Assembly: GCF_016306625.1 (NCBI RefSeq)
Contig: NZ_JACOII010000020.1
Location: 1 to 64,000 of the forward strand
Reading direction: 5' to 3'
Source: Xenorhabdus lircayensis
GTDB taxonomy: Bacteria > Pseudomonadota > Gammaproteobacteria > Enterobacterales > Enterobacteriaceae
DNA: 64,000 nucleotides
Shown piece by piece: positions 37,244 to 48,426 of the stretch. Numbering within the stretch: position 1 is the first letter of the stretch; each line of letters opens with the position of its first letter. The position numbers and the translations under genes are program-made. Under the pieces are notes generated by a model that did no database searches, had not been told where the DNA came from, and saw only the letters and a list, made by a program, of their open reading frames with translations.

Positions 37244-38719
37244 CTATTCCACAACTTTCTGCGTTTCAGACTCTTTCGATTTCTCTGGCACCGGCCCCGG
37301 GCGCATAATCTGGTTAAAGCTATTTTTGATTTGATTCACATCAACCGTTGCCTCACCTTTTGGTTGCACCAGAATAAAGGAGATTTCTTGAGACAACATT
37401 TCTTGCAATTTTTTATTCAAAAGCTGTGGCGTCAGGGAGGATAAAAATGCCTGCCTCAACCGCTGGAATTGTTCAGGGGCGATATCTGTCACGTTATTTT
37501 GCTGTGACAACAAGCGTTGGTTAATCAAGATATCGGTATCTGTGCGGGCATACATGGCGAATAGTTGCTGGAGCTGAGTCTGCTTCTGGGCATAAAGTTC
37601 ATCAAATTGTTCCTGCGGTAGTCCATTTTCACGCAATGATGATAATTGGGAAGCCAGATAAAGTGTGGATTCCATCAGCTTGTCCGTGGGAACATCCAGA
37701 TTTAATGAGCAGTTCGCCCGCTGATATAATACACGGCAATCCAAGCCTAACTGCATGTCATCCTGCTTTTCTTTAAGCCCCAATTGCAGGTAACGGTAAA
37801 GCGCTTCACGCGTCAGGTCATTTAGCCAGTATTGAATCAGTGTTTGCGAATCGTTAATCGGCAGCCAATTCAAATTCCAAGTTAAAGACAGGCGGTCTTG
37901 TTTGGCTTTATCACTCACTACACCAATCGTGGCTGCTTTCAGCGGCAACAGTGTTGGAACAGAAACCGGTGTCTGCCGTTTTCCTTCCAATGACGAAAAT
38001 GCCTGATTAATCCGCTCTGACAGTAGCCGTCTGTCAACATGCCCCGCGATGTACAGTGTCATCGCATCCGGCGTGTACCATTGACGATAGAAGTTTTCGA
38101 CTTTTTTCACGTCCACAGGCACGGATACCGGCATTCCAGGATCATGGTCGATCAGCGTTGAGCCTTTCAATCGCATACGCCATACCGGATCTTGGGTATC
38201 AGGTGGAAAAGTCGTAACAGGAGGCTCACCCGCTTTCATGGCCTGTGCCAATGTCTCCGGTGTAAATACAGCGCCACCAGCAATATCGGACAGCCATATC
38301 AACGCATCTTGTAGCAGGTCAGAGCGGTTATTCGGTAAGCTCAGGCTGTAGAGGGTGAAATCATATGAAACAATGGCAGGTGGGAAGGGGTTTTTGGTGT
38401 CTATCACGTTGTGCCATAGGTTTTCTAGTTTTTGCGATGATAAATCTTTACTGCTGGATAAGACAACTTTCGGGATAAGGTAGGTATAGCCCTGTTGTTG
38501 GTTTTTCTCAGTCAATGAGCCCGTTTTTACCAATAACCGTAACTGGATTCTGTCATTCGGCCGCTGTGGTGTTTGCAGGATTTGCCAACTGAAGCCATTT
38601 TCAAGTTTGCCTTGTTGCCAAGCCGGATCGGGTTGCAAGATTTCTGCCTGTGCCAAGCAAGTCGTCGCTAGAATCGCGCCACCAATAAGATATCCGATTT
38701 TGTTGCCCTGCATTCTCAC
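37244..38719 (-). CDS. yhjJ: YhjJ, M16-like protein without zinc motif
   Basis: This 491-residue protein closely resembles E. coli YhjJ (LQPDPAWQQGKLENG; MTLYIAGHVD; LGLDCRVLYQRANCSLN; ARTDTDILINQRLLSQQNN). A signal peptide ends near AQA (about residue 25), so it is periplasmic. It has the fold of M16 (pitrilysin) peptidases, but where active members have HxxEH this protein reads YLIPK, so it should not bind catalytic zinc. A structural or chaperone role is possible. It lies 100 bp downstream of the HmsP stump; E. coli has dctA at that point, which is absent here. Confidence 0.9.
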   Translation of the reverse strand: MRMQGNKIGYLIGGAILATTCLAQAEILQPDPAWQQGKLENGFSWQILQTPQRPNDRIQLRLLVKTGSLTEKNQQQGYTYLIPKVVLSSSKDLSSQKLENLWHNVIDTKNPFPPAIVSYDFTLYSLSLPNNRSDLLQDALIWLSDIAGGAVFTPETLAQAMKAGEPPVTTFPPDTQDPVWRMRLKGSTLIDHDPGMPVSVPVDVKKVENFYRQWYTPDAMTLYIAGHVDRRLLSERINQAFSSLEGKRQTPVSVPTLLPLKAATIGVVSDKAKQDRLSLTWNLNWLPINDSQTLIQYWLNDLTREALYRYLQLGLKEKQDDMQLGLDCRVLYQRANCSLNLDVPTDKLMESTLYLASQLSSLRENGLPQEQFDELYAQKQTQLQQLFAMYARTDTDILINQRLLSQQNNVTDIAPEQFQRLRQAFLSSLTPQLLNKKLQEMLSQEISFILVQPKGEATVDVNQIKNSFNQIMRPGPVPEKSKESETQKVVE

Positions 38720-38819
38720 TTACCCCTACCTGTTTAGTTTTATCCTTCAAAACCTAAGACAATCAGCAATATCTAGATATTATCACCGAGGATTAGACCA
38801 TTATTCATCTTGTAAGGTT

Positions 38820-39527
38820 TCATTTTGATGGTGTTTTCTGCTTATTAACCTGACGATTATAGCCTTTGACCAGTAATCCCAATTCATCATCCTGATGGCT
38901 TTTAGGACAAGGCATGGGCACAGGCGGCTGTTCTTCGTTCAGTTCCCGCGCAACATCACGCAGTGGATGTATGATAATGCGATTTACACACCAGCTTATC
39001 GACACCGTAAGAATAAGTGCGAGTAATAAATAGGTGGTCAACATTAATGCAAGTGTATTTAAGGCAAAACGGTACACTCTATTGGAATCGACCTGCAAAA
39101 TGAGGCGTCCCTGTGACTCTACGGTTTTTGGCGAAACACCATAAACGTAAAGAGGAATATTTACCTCAACCGGAATCCCAAAAATCTGGTTTGCCAGTTC
39201 AGGTATGGGACGATGAGTCGCAAAATTCAAGCTCATCACCCGAACGTTATCAGGCAATATCACATCGGCTCGGCCCAGAATGCCTGAGGTCTTTAGCCCA
39301 ATCAACAGTGTTTTTGCTTTATTGAGGTCTGAACTCAGCAACGCTTCCGCCAAAGGGGTCTGGATCTGTACGGCCGCATTATTAAGTTGGCTGATGTAGT
39401 CATCTTTCCGTTGCTGCAATAGGTGCGATAACTGGATGGTGATGAAAATGGCAATAGTTACCAAAGTGACTCCTGTCACTGCGGCCATCTGTTTAATAGT
39501 TAACGAACGTTTGACGCGCAATTTCAT
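38820..39527 (-). pseudogene. yhjK: HmsP/YhjK stump lacking GGDEF and EAL domains
   Basis: The 235-residue frame from MKLRVKRSLTIKQM matches the N-terminal third of HmsP/YhjK, a membrane c-di-GMP phosphodiesterase of about 650 residues. It has TM1 (13-33), a periplasmic sensor part (SRADVVLP-like GRADVILPDNVRVM), TM2 (about 154-181) and a HAMP segment. It ends at DDELGLLVKGYNRQVNKQ and stops where the GGDEF domain should begin. yhjJ starts 100 bp further on, so about 1.2 kb is gone with no trace left. It cannot make or break c-di-GMP. The stump frame is clean, so it could still be translated as a membrane protein. Its place between dppF and yhjJ supports the identity. Confidence 0.8.
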
Positions 39528-39641
39528 CTTATCCAAACCGATAATTGTAAAAATCCTGACTACCACACCTTAACAATGTGACTGAGTATACTTGATTTTC
39601 CTTACGGCCGTCTTATTTTGATGAATTCAAAGTAGAAAAAT

Positions 39642-39720
39642 GACCGAGGTATAACGGTTGCACTCATTAACGTGATTACATAACGTTTTTACTGCCACGC
39701 TTACACGTTATACCACGGTC
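39642..39720. repeat. 79-bp element with 15-bp inverted ends
   Basis: The sequence starts GACCGAGGTATAACG and ends with its inverse complement at 14 of 15 positions (CGTTATACCACGGTC), with about 49 bp between. It lies between dppF and the yhjK stump. It could be a small non-autonomous mobile element (MITE) or a large stem-loop terminator for dppF. It is not an ERIC consensus. Confidence 0.55.
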
Positions 39721-39728
39721 AGATACGA

Positions 39729-40745
39729 TTAGGTGGATGGATTTTCATCCTGTTCAACCGCAAAGCACGCGATCAGTTGTTCACCATATTGCTTTAACTT
39801 TGGCTGGAATTGGGTACATGAGCTAAATGCACGACGGCAACGAGCAGCAAAGGCGCATCCCGGAGGCGGGTTCATTGGGCTTGGTAATTCCCCCGTCAGC
39901 TTAATGCGTTCACAGCGCAATTCAGGGTTTAGGCGAGGAGTCGCAGACAACAACGCCTGTGTATAAGGATGGCGCGGATTGTTGAAAATCATTTCCTTAC
40001 TGCCTTTTTCAACGCAGCGCCCCAAATACATTACCATCACTTCATCAGCAATATGCTCAACGACCGAGAGATCGTGGGATATAAAGACGTAAGACAGCCC
40101 CAAATCCTGCTGCAAGTCCATCATCAGGTTTAAAACCTGCGCCCGCACCGAGACATCCAACGCAGAAACGGGTTCATCCGCAATCACCACGTCTGGGTTT
40201 AACATCAACCCACGGGCAATGGCAATGCGCTGACGCTGACCACCTGAAAACATGTGCGGATAGCGCGAGTAATGTTCCGGCTTTAGCCCCACTTTTTCCA
40301 TCATCTGCAAGACTTTTACCTTGCGTTCAGCCGCCGTGAGTGAGGTATTAATCCGCAACGGCTCTTCCAGGATCTGCCCTACTTTTTTACGGGGATTCAA
40401 GGAAGCATAAGGATTTTGGAATACGATCTGAATTTTCTGGCGACGCAGTTTTTCCGCTTCTTTATTTGGCACCAGTAGATCCTGTCCCAGATAATAAAGC
40501 TCTCCTTCGGTCGGTTTTTCGATCATGGTCAATAGGCGACCCAGCGTAGATTTACCACAGCCTGATTCCCCCACAACGGCCAATGTTTTGCCTTTTTCCA
40601 GCTCAAATGAAACCCCATCCAGCGCCTTAACCATGCGCTCAGGCGAAAATAGGCTCGTTTTTACCGGATAGTATTTCTTTAACTCTGTGGCTTTCAGCAA
40701 TGGAACTGTGGCCTTTTCCTGTACGCGGTTTTGTTGATCATTCAT
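39729..40745 (-). CDS. dppF: DppF dipeptide ABC transporter ATPase
   Basis: This 338-residue ATPase has Walker [10 protein letters not shown], signature [14 protein letters not shown], Walker B DVVIADEP, and the C-terminal oligopeptide-transporter domain with clustered Cys residues ([15 protein letters not shown]). It powers dipeptide (and haem) uptake together with DppD. The ATG overlaps the dppD stop by 4 bp. It is the last gene of dppABCDF. Confidence 0.96.
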   Translation of the reverse strand: MNDQQNRVQEKATVPLLKATELKKYYPVKTSLFSPERMVKALDGVSFELEKGKTLAVVGESGCGKSTLGRLLTMIEKPTEGELYYLGQDLLVPNKEAEKLRRQKIQIVFQNPYASLNPRKKVGQILEEPLRINTSLTAAERKVKVLQMMEKVGLKPEHYSRYPHMFSGGQRQRIAIARGLMLNPDVVIADEPVSALDVSVRAQVLNLMMDLQQDLGLSYVFISHDLSVVEHIADEVMVMYLGRCVEKGSKEMIFNNPRHPYTQALLSATPRLNPELRCERIKLTGELPSPMNPPPGCAFAARCRRAFSSCTQFQPKLKQYGEQLIACFAVEQDENPST

Positions 40746-41722
40746 ACTGTCGGCCTCCCCTCATCATCCAGCGGCATATGACATTTAACCTGACGCCCTC
40801 CCACTGACTTCAATGGAGGCTCTTCCTGACGGCAATGCTCATTGGCATAAGGGCAGCGGGGATTGAGCAAACACCCTGTCGGACGGTCATATTTTCCGGG
40901 AACAACACCGGGCAACGATGCCAAACGAGATTTATCCACCGCAAATTCCGGTAATGCCCGTAATAATGCCTGTGTATAAGGATGGCGTGGCGAACAGAAG
41001 ATTTCCGTTGCTTTGCCAATTTCCACCACCTGCCCGGCATACATCACAATAATATGATGGGCAGCTTCCGCCACCAGCGCCAAGTCATGGGTGATCAGGA
41101 GCAATGCCATGTTTTCCTGGCGCTGCAATTCCAGCAACAATTCGATGATTTGCGCCTGAATCGTGACGTCCAATGCCGTCGTAGGTTCATCGGCAATCAG
41201 GAGTTTCGGACGACAGGCAATAGCCATAGCTATCATCACGCGCTGGCTCATCCCACCAGATAATTGGTGCGGATAAACATCCAAACGCGAGGCTGGATCG
41301 GGGATACCCACTTGAATCAGCAAGTCGATTGCTCGCTGGTGTCGGGTTTTCCGATTGCCACCCTGATGGACTTTCAGGGCTTCCATAATCTGATAACCGA
41401 CGGTGTAGCATGGATTGAGGCTGGTCATGGGATCTTGGAAAATCATCGCCACTTCTGCACCAACCAACTGGCGGCGCTCTTTTTCTGAAATTTTAGCCAA
41501 GTCACGGTCATCAAATTCCATTTTTTCCGCCATGACTCTGCCCGGATAATCAATCAGCCCCATAATCGCCAGTGAGCTGACCGACTTACCTGAACCGGAT
41601 TCTCCAACAATCCCGACGACCTCTCCCTGCTCAACACGATAGCTGATACGGTCAACGGCGCGGAATGGCGCATCTTCATCCCCGAAGTGCACCGATAATT
41701 GATCTATATTCAACAATGCCAT
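40742..41722 (-). CDS. dppD: DppD dipeptide ABC transporter ATPase
   Basis: This 326-residue ATPase has Walker [11 protein letters not shown], signature LSGGMSQRV, Walker [13 protein letters not shown] and the C-terminal Cys cluster ([15 protein letters not shown]) of the Opp/Dpp family. It is the partner of DppF and follows dppC by 12 bp. Confidence 0.96.
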   Translation of the reverse strand: MALLNIDQLSVHFGDEDAPFRAVDRISYRVEQGEVVGIVGESGSGKSVSSLAIMGLIDYPGRVMAEKMEFDDRDLAKISEKERRQLVGAEVAMIFQDPMTSLNPCYTVGYQIMEALKVHQGGNRKTRHQRAIDLLIQVGIPDPASRLDVYPHQLSGGMSQRVMIAMAIACRPKLLIADEPTTALDVTIQAQIIELLLELQRQENMALLLITHDLALVAEAAHHIIVMYAGQVVEIGKATEIFCSPRHPYTQALLRALPEFAVDKSRLASLPGVVPGKYDRPTGCLLNPRCPYANEHCRQEEPPLKSVGGRQVKCHMPLDDEGRPTV

Positions 41723-41734
41723 TTCACAATACCC

Positions 41735-42637
41735 CTACTGCTTGAGCTTAGGATCGAGTGCGTCACGCAACCCGTCCCCCATCAGGTTAAACGCCAGTAC
41801 CGTCAACAGGATAGCCAGCCCCGGAAAGGTCACGACCCACCACGCACTCTGGGCAAATTGCAGAACATCTGCCAGCATGGTTCCCCATTCTGGTGTCGGT
41901 GGCTGTGCCCCCATTCCCAGAAATCCTAAGGCTGCCATATCAAGAATGGCGTTCGAAAATCCCAATGACGCCTGCACAATCAATGGTGCAAGGCAGTTTG
42001 GCAGGATATTGATGAACATCTGACGCATGGCTCCCGCTCCAGCCACTTGGGAAGCCGTCACGTAGTCGCGGTTCACTTCAACCAGCACGGCCGCCCTTGT
42101 CAGGCGGATATAGTGAGGCAAGGCAACAAAAGTCAGTGCCAATGACGCATTGACAATTGACGGGCCAAAGATCGCCACCAGTACCAATGCCAGCAGCAGG
42201 CTTGGCAATGCCAGCATAATATCGACGATACGCATGATAATGGCATCCACAATACCGCCGAAATAACCTGCCAGTACTCCCAGAGTGATGCCCATGATTA
42301 GTGACATCACCACGACCAGACAGCCAACCAGTAATGAAAGGCGTGCGCCGTACATCAGGCGGGACAAAATATCGCGCCCAACATCATCGGTGCCGAGGAT
42401 AAAGTGCCAGCTTCCGCCTTCCTGCCATACCGGAGGGGTCAGCAAAGCATCACGGAACTGTTCTGCTGGGCCGTGGGGTGCTAATACTCCGGCTAATAAC
42501 GCCACCAGCAGCATCACGACAATATAGAAAAAGCCAACCACCGCACCTTTGTTACGTTTAAAGTAGTGCCAAAATTCCTGCATCGGCGTCATCAATTTCG
42601 GCGCACCCGATACCACTGGCTCAGTTGTTTGAGTCAT
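41735..42637 (-). CDS. dppC: DppC dipeptide ABC transporter permease
   Basis: This 300-residue permease is very close to E. coli DppC (MTPMQEFWHYFKRNKGAVVG; LLGTDDVGRD-type GTDDVGRDILSRLMYGARLS; AAVLVEVNRDYVTASQVAGA). The start is set at MTQTTE, with AAGGAG 7 bp upstream; an ATG one codon earlier is possible. It has six transmembrane helices and pairs with DppB. Confidence 0.95.
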   Translation of the reverse strand: MTQTTEPVVSGAPKLMTPMQEFWHYFKRNKGAVVGFFYIVVMLLVALLAGVLAPHGPAEQFRDALLTPPVWQEGGSWHFILGTDDVGRDILSRLMYGARLSLLVGCLVVVMSLIMGITLGVLAGYFGGIVDAIIMRIVDIMLALPSLLLALVLVAIFGPSIVNASLALTFVALPHYIRLTRAAVLVEVNRDYVTASQVAGAGAMRQMFINILPNCLAPLIVQASLGFSNAILDMAALGFLGMGAQPPTPEWGTMLADVLQFAQSAWWVVTFPGLAILLTVLAFNLMGDGLRDALDPKLKQ

Positions 42638-42647
42638 CATGTGCTCC

Positions 42648-43667
42648 TTATTTCTTATGACGAATACGCGGATTGACGATGCCGTACAGCAAATCAACCA
42701 CCAGATTGACCAGAATGATCATGGTCGCCACCAGCAATACGCCTCCCTGAACTACTGGGTAGTCACGACGTTGCAGGGCGTCAATCAACCAGCGCCCCAA
42801 TCCCGGCCATGAAAAAATAGTCTCGGTCAGAATCGCCCCCGCCAGCATGATACCCACTTGCAGACCAATCACTGTGACCACCGGTAACAACGCGTTACGC
42901 AACGCATGGACGATAATGACACGAATACGGCTTAAACCTTTTGCGCGAGCAGTGCGGATATAGTCCTCGCCCAGCACTTCCAGCATAGAAGAACGGGTCA
43001 TACGAACAATCACCGCCAATGGAATCGTTCCCAGAACAATGGCAGGTAAAATCATATGCATCACTGCATCAATGAAATCACCGTCTTCCCCCCAAATCAG
43101 CGTATCAATCAGCATAAAGCCCGTCAGGGGATTGCTGTCATCAAGAAATACAATGTCGCTGATGCGGCCGGAAACAGGCGTTAGGTTCCACTGGACGGAA
43201 ACCAGCATGATCAGCATGATCCCCCACCAAAAAATTGGCATGGAGTAACCCGTTAATGATAAGCCAATAGACGTGTGATCAAAGATGGAACCACGCTTGA
43301 CCGCCGCCAATACCCCAACCGGAATACCGACAGATATGGCGAATAACATGGCACAGATGCCCAATTCAAAAGTCGCCTTAAAGCGCGGGACAAACTCATC
43401 CCATACAGGAATGCGGCTTTTTAACGAGATCCCCAAATCACCATGCAATACGCCATTAATATAATGAAGATATTGCTCCCAGAGCGGCTTATCCAGCCCC
43501 ATTTCAGCCAGTAATTGGGCATGACGCTCAGCAGACATCCCACGCTCTCCCGCCATAATCAGCACGGGATCGCCGGGGATCATATGGACAAACGCGAAAG
43601 TCAGCAGCGTAATACCAATAAATGTTGGGATCACTAAACCCAAACGTCGAAGGATGAATTGCAGCAT
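42648..43667 (-). CDS. dppB: DppB dipeptide ABC transporter permease
   Basis: This 339-residue permease (MLQFILRRLGLVIPTFIGIT; FVHMIPGDPVLIMAGERG; EDYIRTARAKGLSRIRVI) matches E. coli DppB in length and motifs. It has six transmembrane helices with the EAA loop. A hairpin lies between dppA and this gene. Confidence 0.96.
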   Translation of the reverse strand: MLQFILRRLGLVIPTFIGITLLTFAFVHMIPGDPVLIMAGERGMSAERHAQLLAEMGLDKPLWEQYLHYINGVLHGDLGISLKSRIPVWDEFVPRFKATFELGICAMLFAISVGIPVGVLAAVKRGSIFDHTSIGLSLTGYSMPIFWWGIMLIMLVSVQWNLTPVSGRISDIVFLDDSNPLTGFMLIDTLIWGEDGDFIDAVMHMILPAIVLGTIPLAVIVRMTRSSMLEVLGEDYIRTARAKGLSRIRVIIVHALRNALLPVVTVIGLQVGIMLAGAILTETIFSWPGLGRWLIDALQRRDYPVVQGGVLLVATMIILVNLVVDLLYGIVNPRIRHKK

Positions 43668-43754
43668 ATCCTGAATTCTCTTTTTAAATACCAGTTACGG
43701 CTCTTCAGGCCGCTTGGTGTAATACAAGGGTCGACTTGCCCATCAGAGATGCGA

Positions 43755-43788
43755 AACCATCCCCCGCAGAAAAATCTGGGGGATGGTT
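43755..43788 (-). terminator. Intercistronic hairpin between dppA and dppB
   Basis: A perfect 11-bp stem (AACCATCCCCC with GGGGGATGGTT) with a 12-base loop lies 26 bp after the dppA stop. It lacks a T-tract. It may protect the dppA transcript or lower read-through, giving more binding protein than permease, as in other transporter operons. Confidence 0.75.
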
Positions 43789-43813
43789 AATCACAACGGC
43801 TCAACAGCAAAAA

Positions 43814-45424
43814 TTATTCGAGATCAACTTTGTAAAAATAATGTTTACTGAAAGAATCAACCACATAGCCCTTCACTTCTTTGCGAATTGGCTCGTAAAC
43901 CGTGGAGTGGGCAATGATCAATGCGGGTACCTGTTCATGCATCACAACCTGCGCCTGTTTATAAAGCGCCGTACGCTTGTTGATGTCAGCAGTTTCACGT
44001 GCTGGCTGAATAACTTCCTCAAATGGCTTGTAACACCATTTGGAATAGTTAGAACCTCTCTCTTTGGCAGCGCAGCTAAACAAAGTACCGAAGAAATTAT
44101 CAGGGTCACCATTGTCTCCTGTCCACCCCATCATGACAGTCTTCGGTTCGCCATCTTTGGCACGTTTCAGGTATTCACCCCACTCATAACTGACGATCTT
44201 GGCCTTAACACCAATTTCCGCCCAGTCAGCCTGAATCATTTCCGCCATACGACGGGCATTCGGGTTATACGGGCGCTGTACCGGCATTGCCCATAAGTCA
44301 GTTTCAAAACCATTCGGGAAGCCAGCTTCTTTCAGCAGTTCCTTGGCTTTGGCAGGATCATAGGCGTAATCCTTGATGTCATCGTTATAACTCCATATGG
44401 TCGGTGGGATCAGGTTTTTCGCTTTCTGACCCGCTCCCTGATACACCGCATCAATGATGGCATCTTTATTTACCGCCATAGACAGCGCCTGACGAACTTT
44501 CTGGTTATCCATCGGCGATTTAGTGACATTGAAAGAGAGGTAGCCGACGTTCAAACCTGCCTGTTCTTTCAGGACAATGTTTTTATCCTGCTTCATGCGG
44601 GCAATATCAGCAGGGTTTGGATATGGCATCACCTGACATTCATTTTTCTGCAATTTCGCATAGCGTACAGAAGCATCAGGCGTAATGGAGAACACAAGGC
44701 GATCAATCTTCGCTGGACCTTCCCAATAATTCTTGAATGCCTGATAGAGAATACGGGAGTCTTTCTGATATTGCTGTAATTGGAACGGGCCTGTACCGAT
44801 CGGATTAAGGTCAACTTTCTGCGGAGTGCCAGCCTTCATCATTACATCAGCATACTCTTTGGATAGAATCGAGGCGAAATCCATCCCGATATTAGCCAGG
44901 AAAGGTGCTTCAGGGCGGGATAGCACAAAGCGAATAGTGTAATCATCCACTTTTTCTACTTTGCTGATGATGTTACCCAGATCCATGCCAGTAAAGTACT
45001 CATAACTCCCACCTGACACTTTATGGTACGGGTGGTTTTTATCCTTCTGGCGCATGAAGGTAAAGATCACGTCATCAGCATTGAAATCGCGTGTTGGCTT
45101 GAATTCCTTATTGCTGTGCCACTTTACGCCCTTGCGCAAATGGAAAGTATACGTTTTCCCATCATCACTCACATCCCAACTTTCTGCGAGACTAGGAATT
45201 ATCTTTGTTGTGCCTAACTTAAAATCCACTAAACGGTTATAGATTGGTACTGAACTGGCATCATAAGTTGTGCCAGAAGTAAATAACTGCGGGTTGAAGC
45301 CTTCAGGAGAACCCTCGGAACAGTAAACCAGCGTTTTTGCCTGAATACTGGCTGTTACAGCCAATGCGACAAGACCGACACCCAGTTTTAACAAACCGGA
45401 CTGTTTTTTCTTGGAGATTGCCAT
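43814..45424 (-). CDS. dppA: DppA periplasmic dipeptide-binding protein
   Basis: This 536-residue SBP family-5 protein has a signal peptide ending ASIQA-KT (about residue 29). The mature start [16 protein letters not shown] and the motifs [31 protein letters not shown] and [13 protein letters not shown] are DppA-specific. It binds di- and tripeptides, and haem in E. coli, for DppBCDF. GGAG precedes the ATG. It is the first gene of the operon. Confidence 0.96.
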   Translation of the reverse strand: MAISKKKQSGLLKLGVGLVALAVTASIQAKTLVYCSEGSPEGFNPQLFTSGTTYDASSVPIYNRLVDFKLGTTKIIPSLAESWDVSDDGKTYTFHLRKGVKWHSNKEFKPTRDFNADDVIFTFMRQKDKNHPYHKVSGGSYEYFTGMDLGNIISKVEKVDDYTIRFVLSRPEAPFLANIGMDFASILSKEYADVMMKAGTPQKVDLNPIGTGPFQLQQYQKDSRILYQAFKNYWEGPAKIDRLVFSITPDASVRYAKLQKNECQVMPYPNPADIARMKQDKNIVLKEQAGLNVGYLSFNVTKSPMDNQKVRQALSMAVNKDAIIDAVYQGAGQKAKNLIPPTIWSYNDDIKDYAYDPAKAKELLKEAGFPNGFETDLWAMPVQRPYNPNARRMAEMIQADWAEIGVKAKIVSYEWGEYLKRAKDGEPKTVMMGWTGDNGDPDNFFGTLFSCAAKERGSNYSKWCYKPFEEVIQPARETADINKRTALYKQAQVVMHEQVPALIIAHSTVYEPIRKEVKGYVVDSFSKHYFYKVDLE

Positions 45425-46065
45425 TACTTGAACTCCGCTTGTGATGTTTATTGTGTCTTAGCCAGCCCAGAGTTTTCTTCCTAAATGCCACTGTCCCAGC
45501 TTGTTTTATTGTTTTTCGTTTATCAATTAAACAATTGTTATGCCCGACGTCAACATAATCAGACATAACTCCAGAAACATCAGAAAAACATAAAAGAAAA
45601 AATTTATTAACAATAATGGTTAAAAAGTATGACGAAGAGCACATTGAGTAGACAAATTCACTAAAAATTCATCCAATAAAAAGAATTAATCGCTAGTGAT
45701 TATAATTTTGAATTTGTGACCAATTACTTAAATAATGAGCAGAAGAGCTTATAAAAAAGGCTAGAGTGCGTAAGATGTGGATACGATTCACCCAGAAGAA
45801 ATAATTGAAATATAAACGATTAGAGCAAAACCAATCACGTCACTTGTTAAAGCAACAGTTTTTGCTATTAATTTGGCTTAAGTAAGATTCGAAAATAATG
45901 TCAGTATAGATGAAAAATTTTACGAAGCTGACCGTGATATACAGGAAATGTTTGAAGGATCTTTATAAAACGGCTTTTATTGGATACCCACGCACTGATT
46001 TGGTGGATAACGAATGATCTATCTTTAGGCAAAATGGCGAGAAGTATGATCCCCGAAGGGAAAAA
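45425..46065. other. AT-rich region upstream of dppA
   Basis: This 641-bp region without a gene contains the dpp promoter and leader, which I cannot place exactly. The track-sized frames in it show no family resemblance. Confidence 0.5.
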
Positions 46066-46094
46066 GAAAAAACCCCGCTCATAAGAGCAGGGTT
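46066..46094 (-). terminator. Terminator of tRNA-Pro
   Basis: On the minus strand, a stem AACCC.GCTC/GAGC.GGGTT with loop TTAT is followed by a T-rich tract (complement of 46061-46070), 10 bp after the tRNA end. Confidence 0.88.
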
Positions 46095-46103
46095 TCAGAA
46101 TGC

Positions 46104-46180
46104 TGGTCGGCGAGAGAGGATTCGAACCTCCGACCCACTGGTCCCAAACCAGTTGCGCTACCAAGCTGCGCTACTCGCCG
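46104..46180 (-). tRNA. proM: tRNA-Pro (UGG anticodon)
   Basis: A 77-nt cloverleaf on the minus strand reads from CGGCGAGTAGCGCAGC to the encoded CCA. The acceptor arms CGGCGAG/CTCGCCG pair. The anticodon stem ACTGG/CCAGT encloses loop TTTGGGA with anticodon TGG (complement at 46144-46146), and the TΨC arm has GGTTCGAATCC. It decodes CCA and is near identical to E. coli proM. Confidence 0.97.
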
Positions 46181-46296
46181 AAAACGAAGCGCATCTTACT
46201 GCCAGCGCCGCAAACCGTCAATACCTTTTTAAAGTTAAGTGTTTATTTGATGATAAATCAGCCAAAATACACGCTACGCAACATATCTCAGACAAC

Positions 46297-46323
46297 AAAA
46301 ACCTCGCCCTGTGACTGGCGAGG
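46297..46323 (-). terminator. Terminator of glyQS
   Basis: On the minus strand, stem CCTCGCC/GGCGAGG with an 8-base loop is followed by five T residues. It starts 24 bp after the glyS stop. Confidence 0.9.
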
Positions 46324-46347
46324 CTTTTGCATTAAATCAATCAGAGA

Positions 46348-48417
46348 TCACTGGAGCAGTGAAATATCCGCTACACGCAAGAACAAATCACGCAGCTCAC
46401 TCAACAGTGTCAGACGATTTATCCTTACTTGCAGATCTTCATCCATCACCATCACATTGTCGAAGAAGGCATCCACCACTTCACGCAGGGAAGCCAGTTC
46501 AACCAGCGCATCCTGATAGTTGCCTTCGGCAAACAAAGGTACCAGTTTTTCTTTCAACACGACAAGGTGCGTCGCCAGTTGGATCTCTTCTGCCGCTTTC
46601 AATACGGAAGCAAGAACACTGTCATTCAACTTCTCTTCTGATTTTGCCAGAATGTTGGAAACACGCTTATTGGCAGCCGCCAGAGAAATCGCTGCATCCA
46701 AGGTGCGGAAATGCGTTACCGCTTTCATGCGGGCATCAAAGTCTGCGGGTTGGGTCGGACGACGTGCCAGTACTGCCTGAATAGTATCAACGCTATAACC
46801 TTGCTCCTGATACCAAGTGCGGAAACGACCGAGCATAAACTCAACCACATCATCCACAACTTTCTCGTTAGTCAGCTTGTCACCGTACAGGCGAACAGCT
46901 TCTTCTGCCAAAGTCTGGAGATCGAGAGACAACTTTTTCTCAACAATAATGCGCAATACCCCCAAAGCGGCACGACGCAGCGCAAACGGGTCTTTATCTC
47001 CTTTTGGATGCTGGCCAATACCGAAGATCCCAGCCAAAGTATCCATTTTATCTGCAATGGCTACAGCGCAGGCAACACCAGTAGACGGCAACGCATCACC
47101 AGAGAAACGTGGCTGATACTGTTCGTTCAGTGCCAGTGCCACATCTTCCGCTTCGCCATCATGGCGAGCATAGTGCATCCCCATCACGCCCTGCGTATCG
47201 GTGAACTCAAATACCATGTTGGTCATTAAGTCACACTTGGACAGCAAACCTGCACGGGTTGCATGAGTGACATCTGCACCAATTTTTTCAGCAATCCAGC
47301 CAGATAGAGCTTGAATACGGTCAGTTTTATCGCGCAGTGTGCCCAGTTGTTTCTGGAACAGCACCGTCTCCAAACGAGGCAGGTTATCTTCCAGACGCTG
47401 TTTACGGTCAGTCTTGAAGAAAAATTCTGCATCAGCCAGACGTGGGCGTACAACTTTTTCGTTACCTGAAATGATTTGCTGCGGATCAGAAGACGCGATA
47501 TTGGCGACAAAAATAAAGTTCGCCATCAATTTGCCGGAATGATCGTAAACCGGGAAATATTTCTGGTCGCCTTTCATGGTGTAAACCAGGGCTTCAGTAG
47601 GAACGTCCAAGAATTTTTCTTCGAATTTCGCAGTCAGAACTACAGGTAATTCCACCAGCGAAGTGACTTCTTCCAGCAAGCTGTCACTCAGATCAGCCAC
47701 ACCACCAAGCTGTGCCGCGGCCTGTTCTGCATCACGTTTGATAATCGCCTTACGCGCTTCATAATCCGCGATAACACGACCACGCTCCTGCAAAATAGTC
47801 GGATACTGTTCTGCGTTCTCAATGGTAAATTCCGCCTCACCCATAAAACGGTGACCACGGATAATGCGATCCGATTTAATACCCAGAATTTCGCCTTCCA
47901 CCACTTCGCTACCCAGCAGCAAAGTGACAGTATGCACCGGACGAACAAATTGGGTTTCTTTATCACCCCAGCGCATTAATTTAGGGATAGGCAATTTGCT
48001 AAGAGAAGTGCTCACCATACCTGCCAGCAGTTCTTTTGCTTCACGGCCTTTGACCTGAGCACGATAGAGCAGCCACTCGCCTTTATCCGTTACCATGCGC
48101 TCAGCCTGATCAACGGTAATACCGCAACCACGTGCCCAACCTTCCGCAGCTTTGGTCGGTTTGCCTTCTGCGTCAAATGCCTGAGCAATCGCAGGGCCGC
48201 GTTTTTCAACTTCACGATCAGCCTGTGTCGCAGCTAGATTTTCCACTTTCAACGCCAAACGACGAGGAGCAGCAAACCAGCTAACTTCACCATGACCCAG
48301 ATTGGCGTTATTCAATTCTGCTTCAAAATTGGCAGCAAAGGATTCCGCCAGTGAACGCAGCGCCTTTGGTGGCAACTCTTCTGTGCCGATTTCCACAAGG
48401 AAAGTCTGTTGAGTCAT
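46348..48417 (-). CDS. glyS: Glycyl-tRNA synthetase beta subunit
   Basis: This 689-residue beta subunit of the tetrameric glycyl-tRNA synthetase has the N-terminal [19 protein letters not shown] motif, [17 protein letters not shown] core ([17 protein letters not shown]), the HD-like middle and a C-terminal anticodon-binding domain ([19 protein letters not shown]). It charges tRNA-Gly together with GlyQ. It starts 9 bp after glyQ. Confidence 0.97.
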   Translation of the reverse strand: MTQQTFLVEIGTEELPPKALRSLAESFAANFEAELNNANLGHGEVSWFAAPRRLALKVENLAATQADREVEKRGPAIAQAFDAEGKPTKAAEGWARGCGITVDQAERMVTDKGEWLLYRAQVKGREAKELLAGMVSTSLSKLPIPKLMRWGDKETQFVRPVHTVTLLLGSEVVEGEILGIKSDRIIRGHRFMGEAEFTIENAEQYPTILQERGRVIADYEARKAIIKRDAEQAAAQLGGVADLSDSLLEEVTSLVELPVVLTAKFEEKFLDVPTEALVYTMKGDQKYFPVYDHSGKLMANFIFVANIASSDPQQIISGNEKVVRPRLADAEFFFKTDRKQRLEDNLPRLETVLFQKQLGTLRDKTDRIQALSGWIAEKIGADVTHATRAGLLSKCDLMTNMVFEFTDTQGVMGMHYARHDGEAEDVALALNEQYQPRFSGDALPSTGVACAVAIADKMDTLAGIFGIGQHPKGDKDPFALRRAALGVLRIIVEKKLSLDLQTLAEEAVRLYGDKLTNEKVVDDVVEFMLGRFRTWYQEQGYSVDTIQAVLARRPTQPADFDARMKAVTHFRTLDAAISLAAANKRVSNILAKSEEKLNDSVLASVLKAAEEIQLATHLVVLKEKLVPLFAEGNYQDALVELASLREVVDAFFDNVMVMDEDLQVRINRLTLLSELRDLFLRVADISLLQ

Positions 48418-48426
48418 GATGGCCTC

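Noticed and set aside
46100..46516. Frame reading through tRNA-Pro and the glyS terminator
   Set aside because: It crosses a clear tRNA and two terminators and overlaps glyS antisense.
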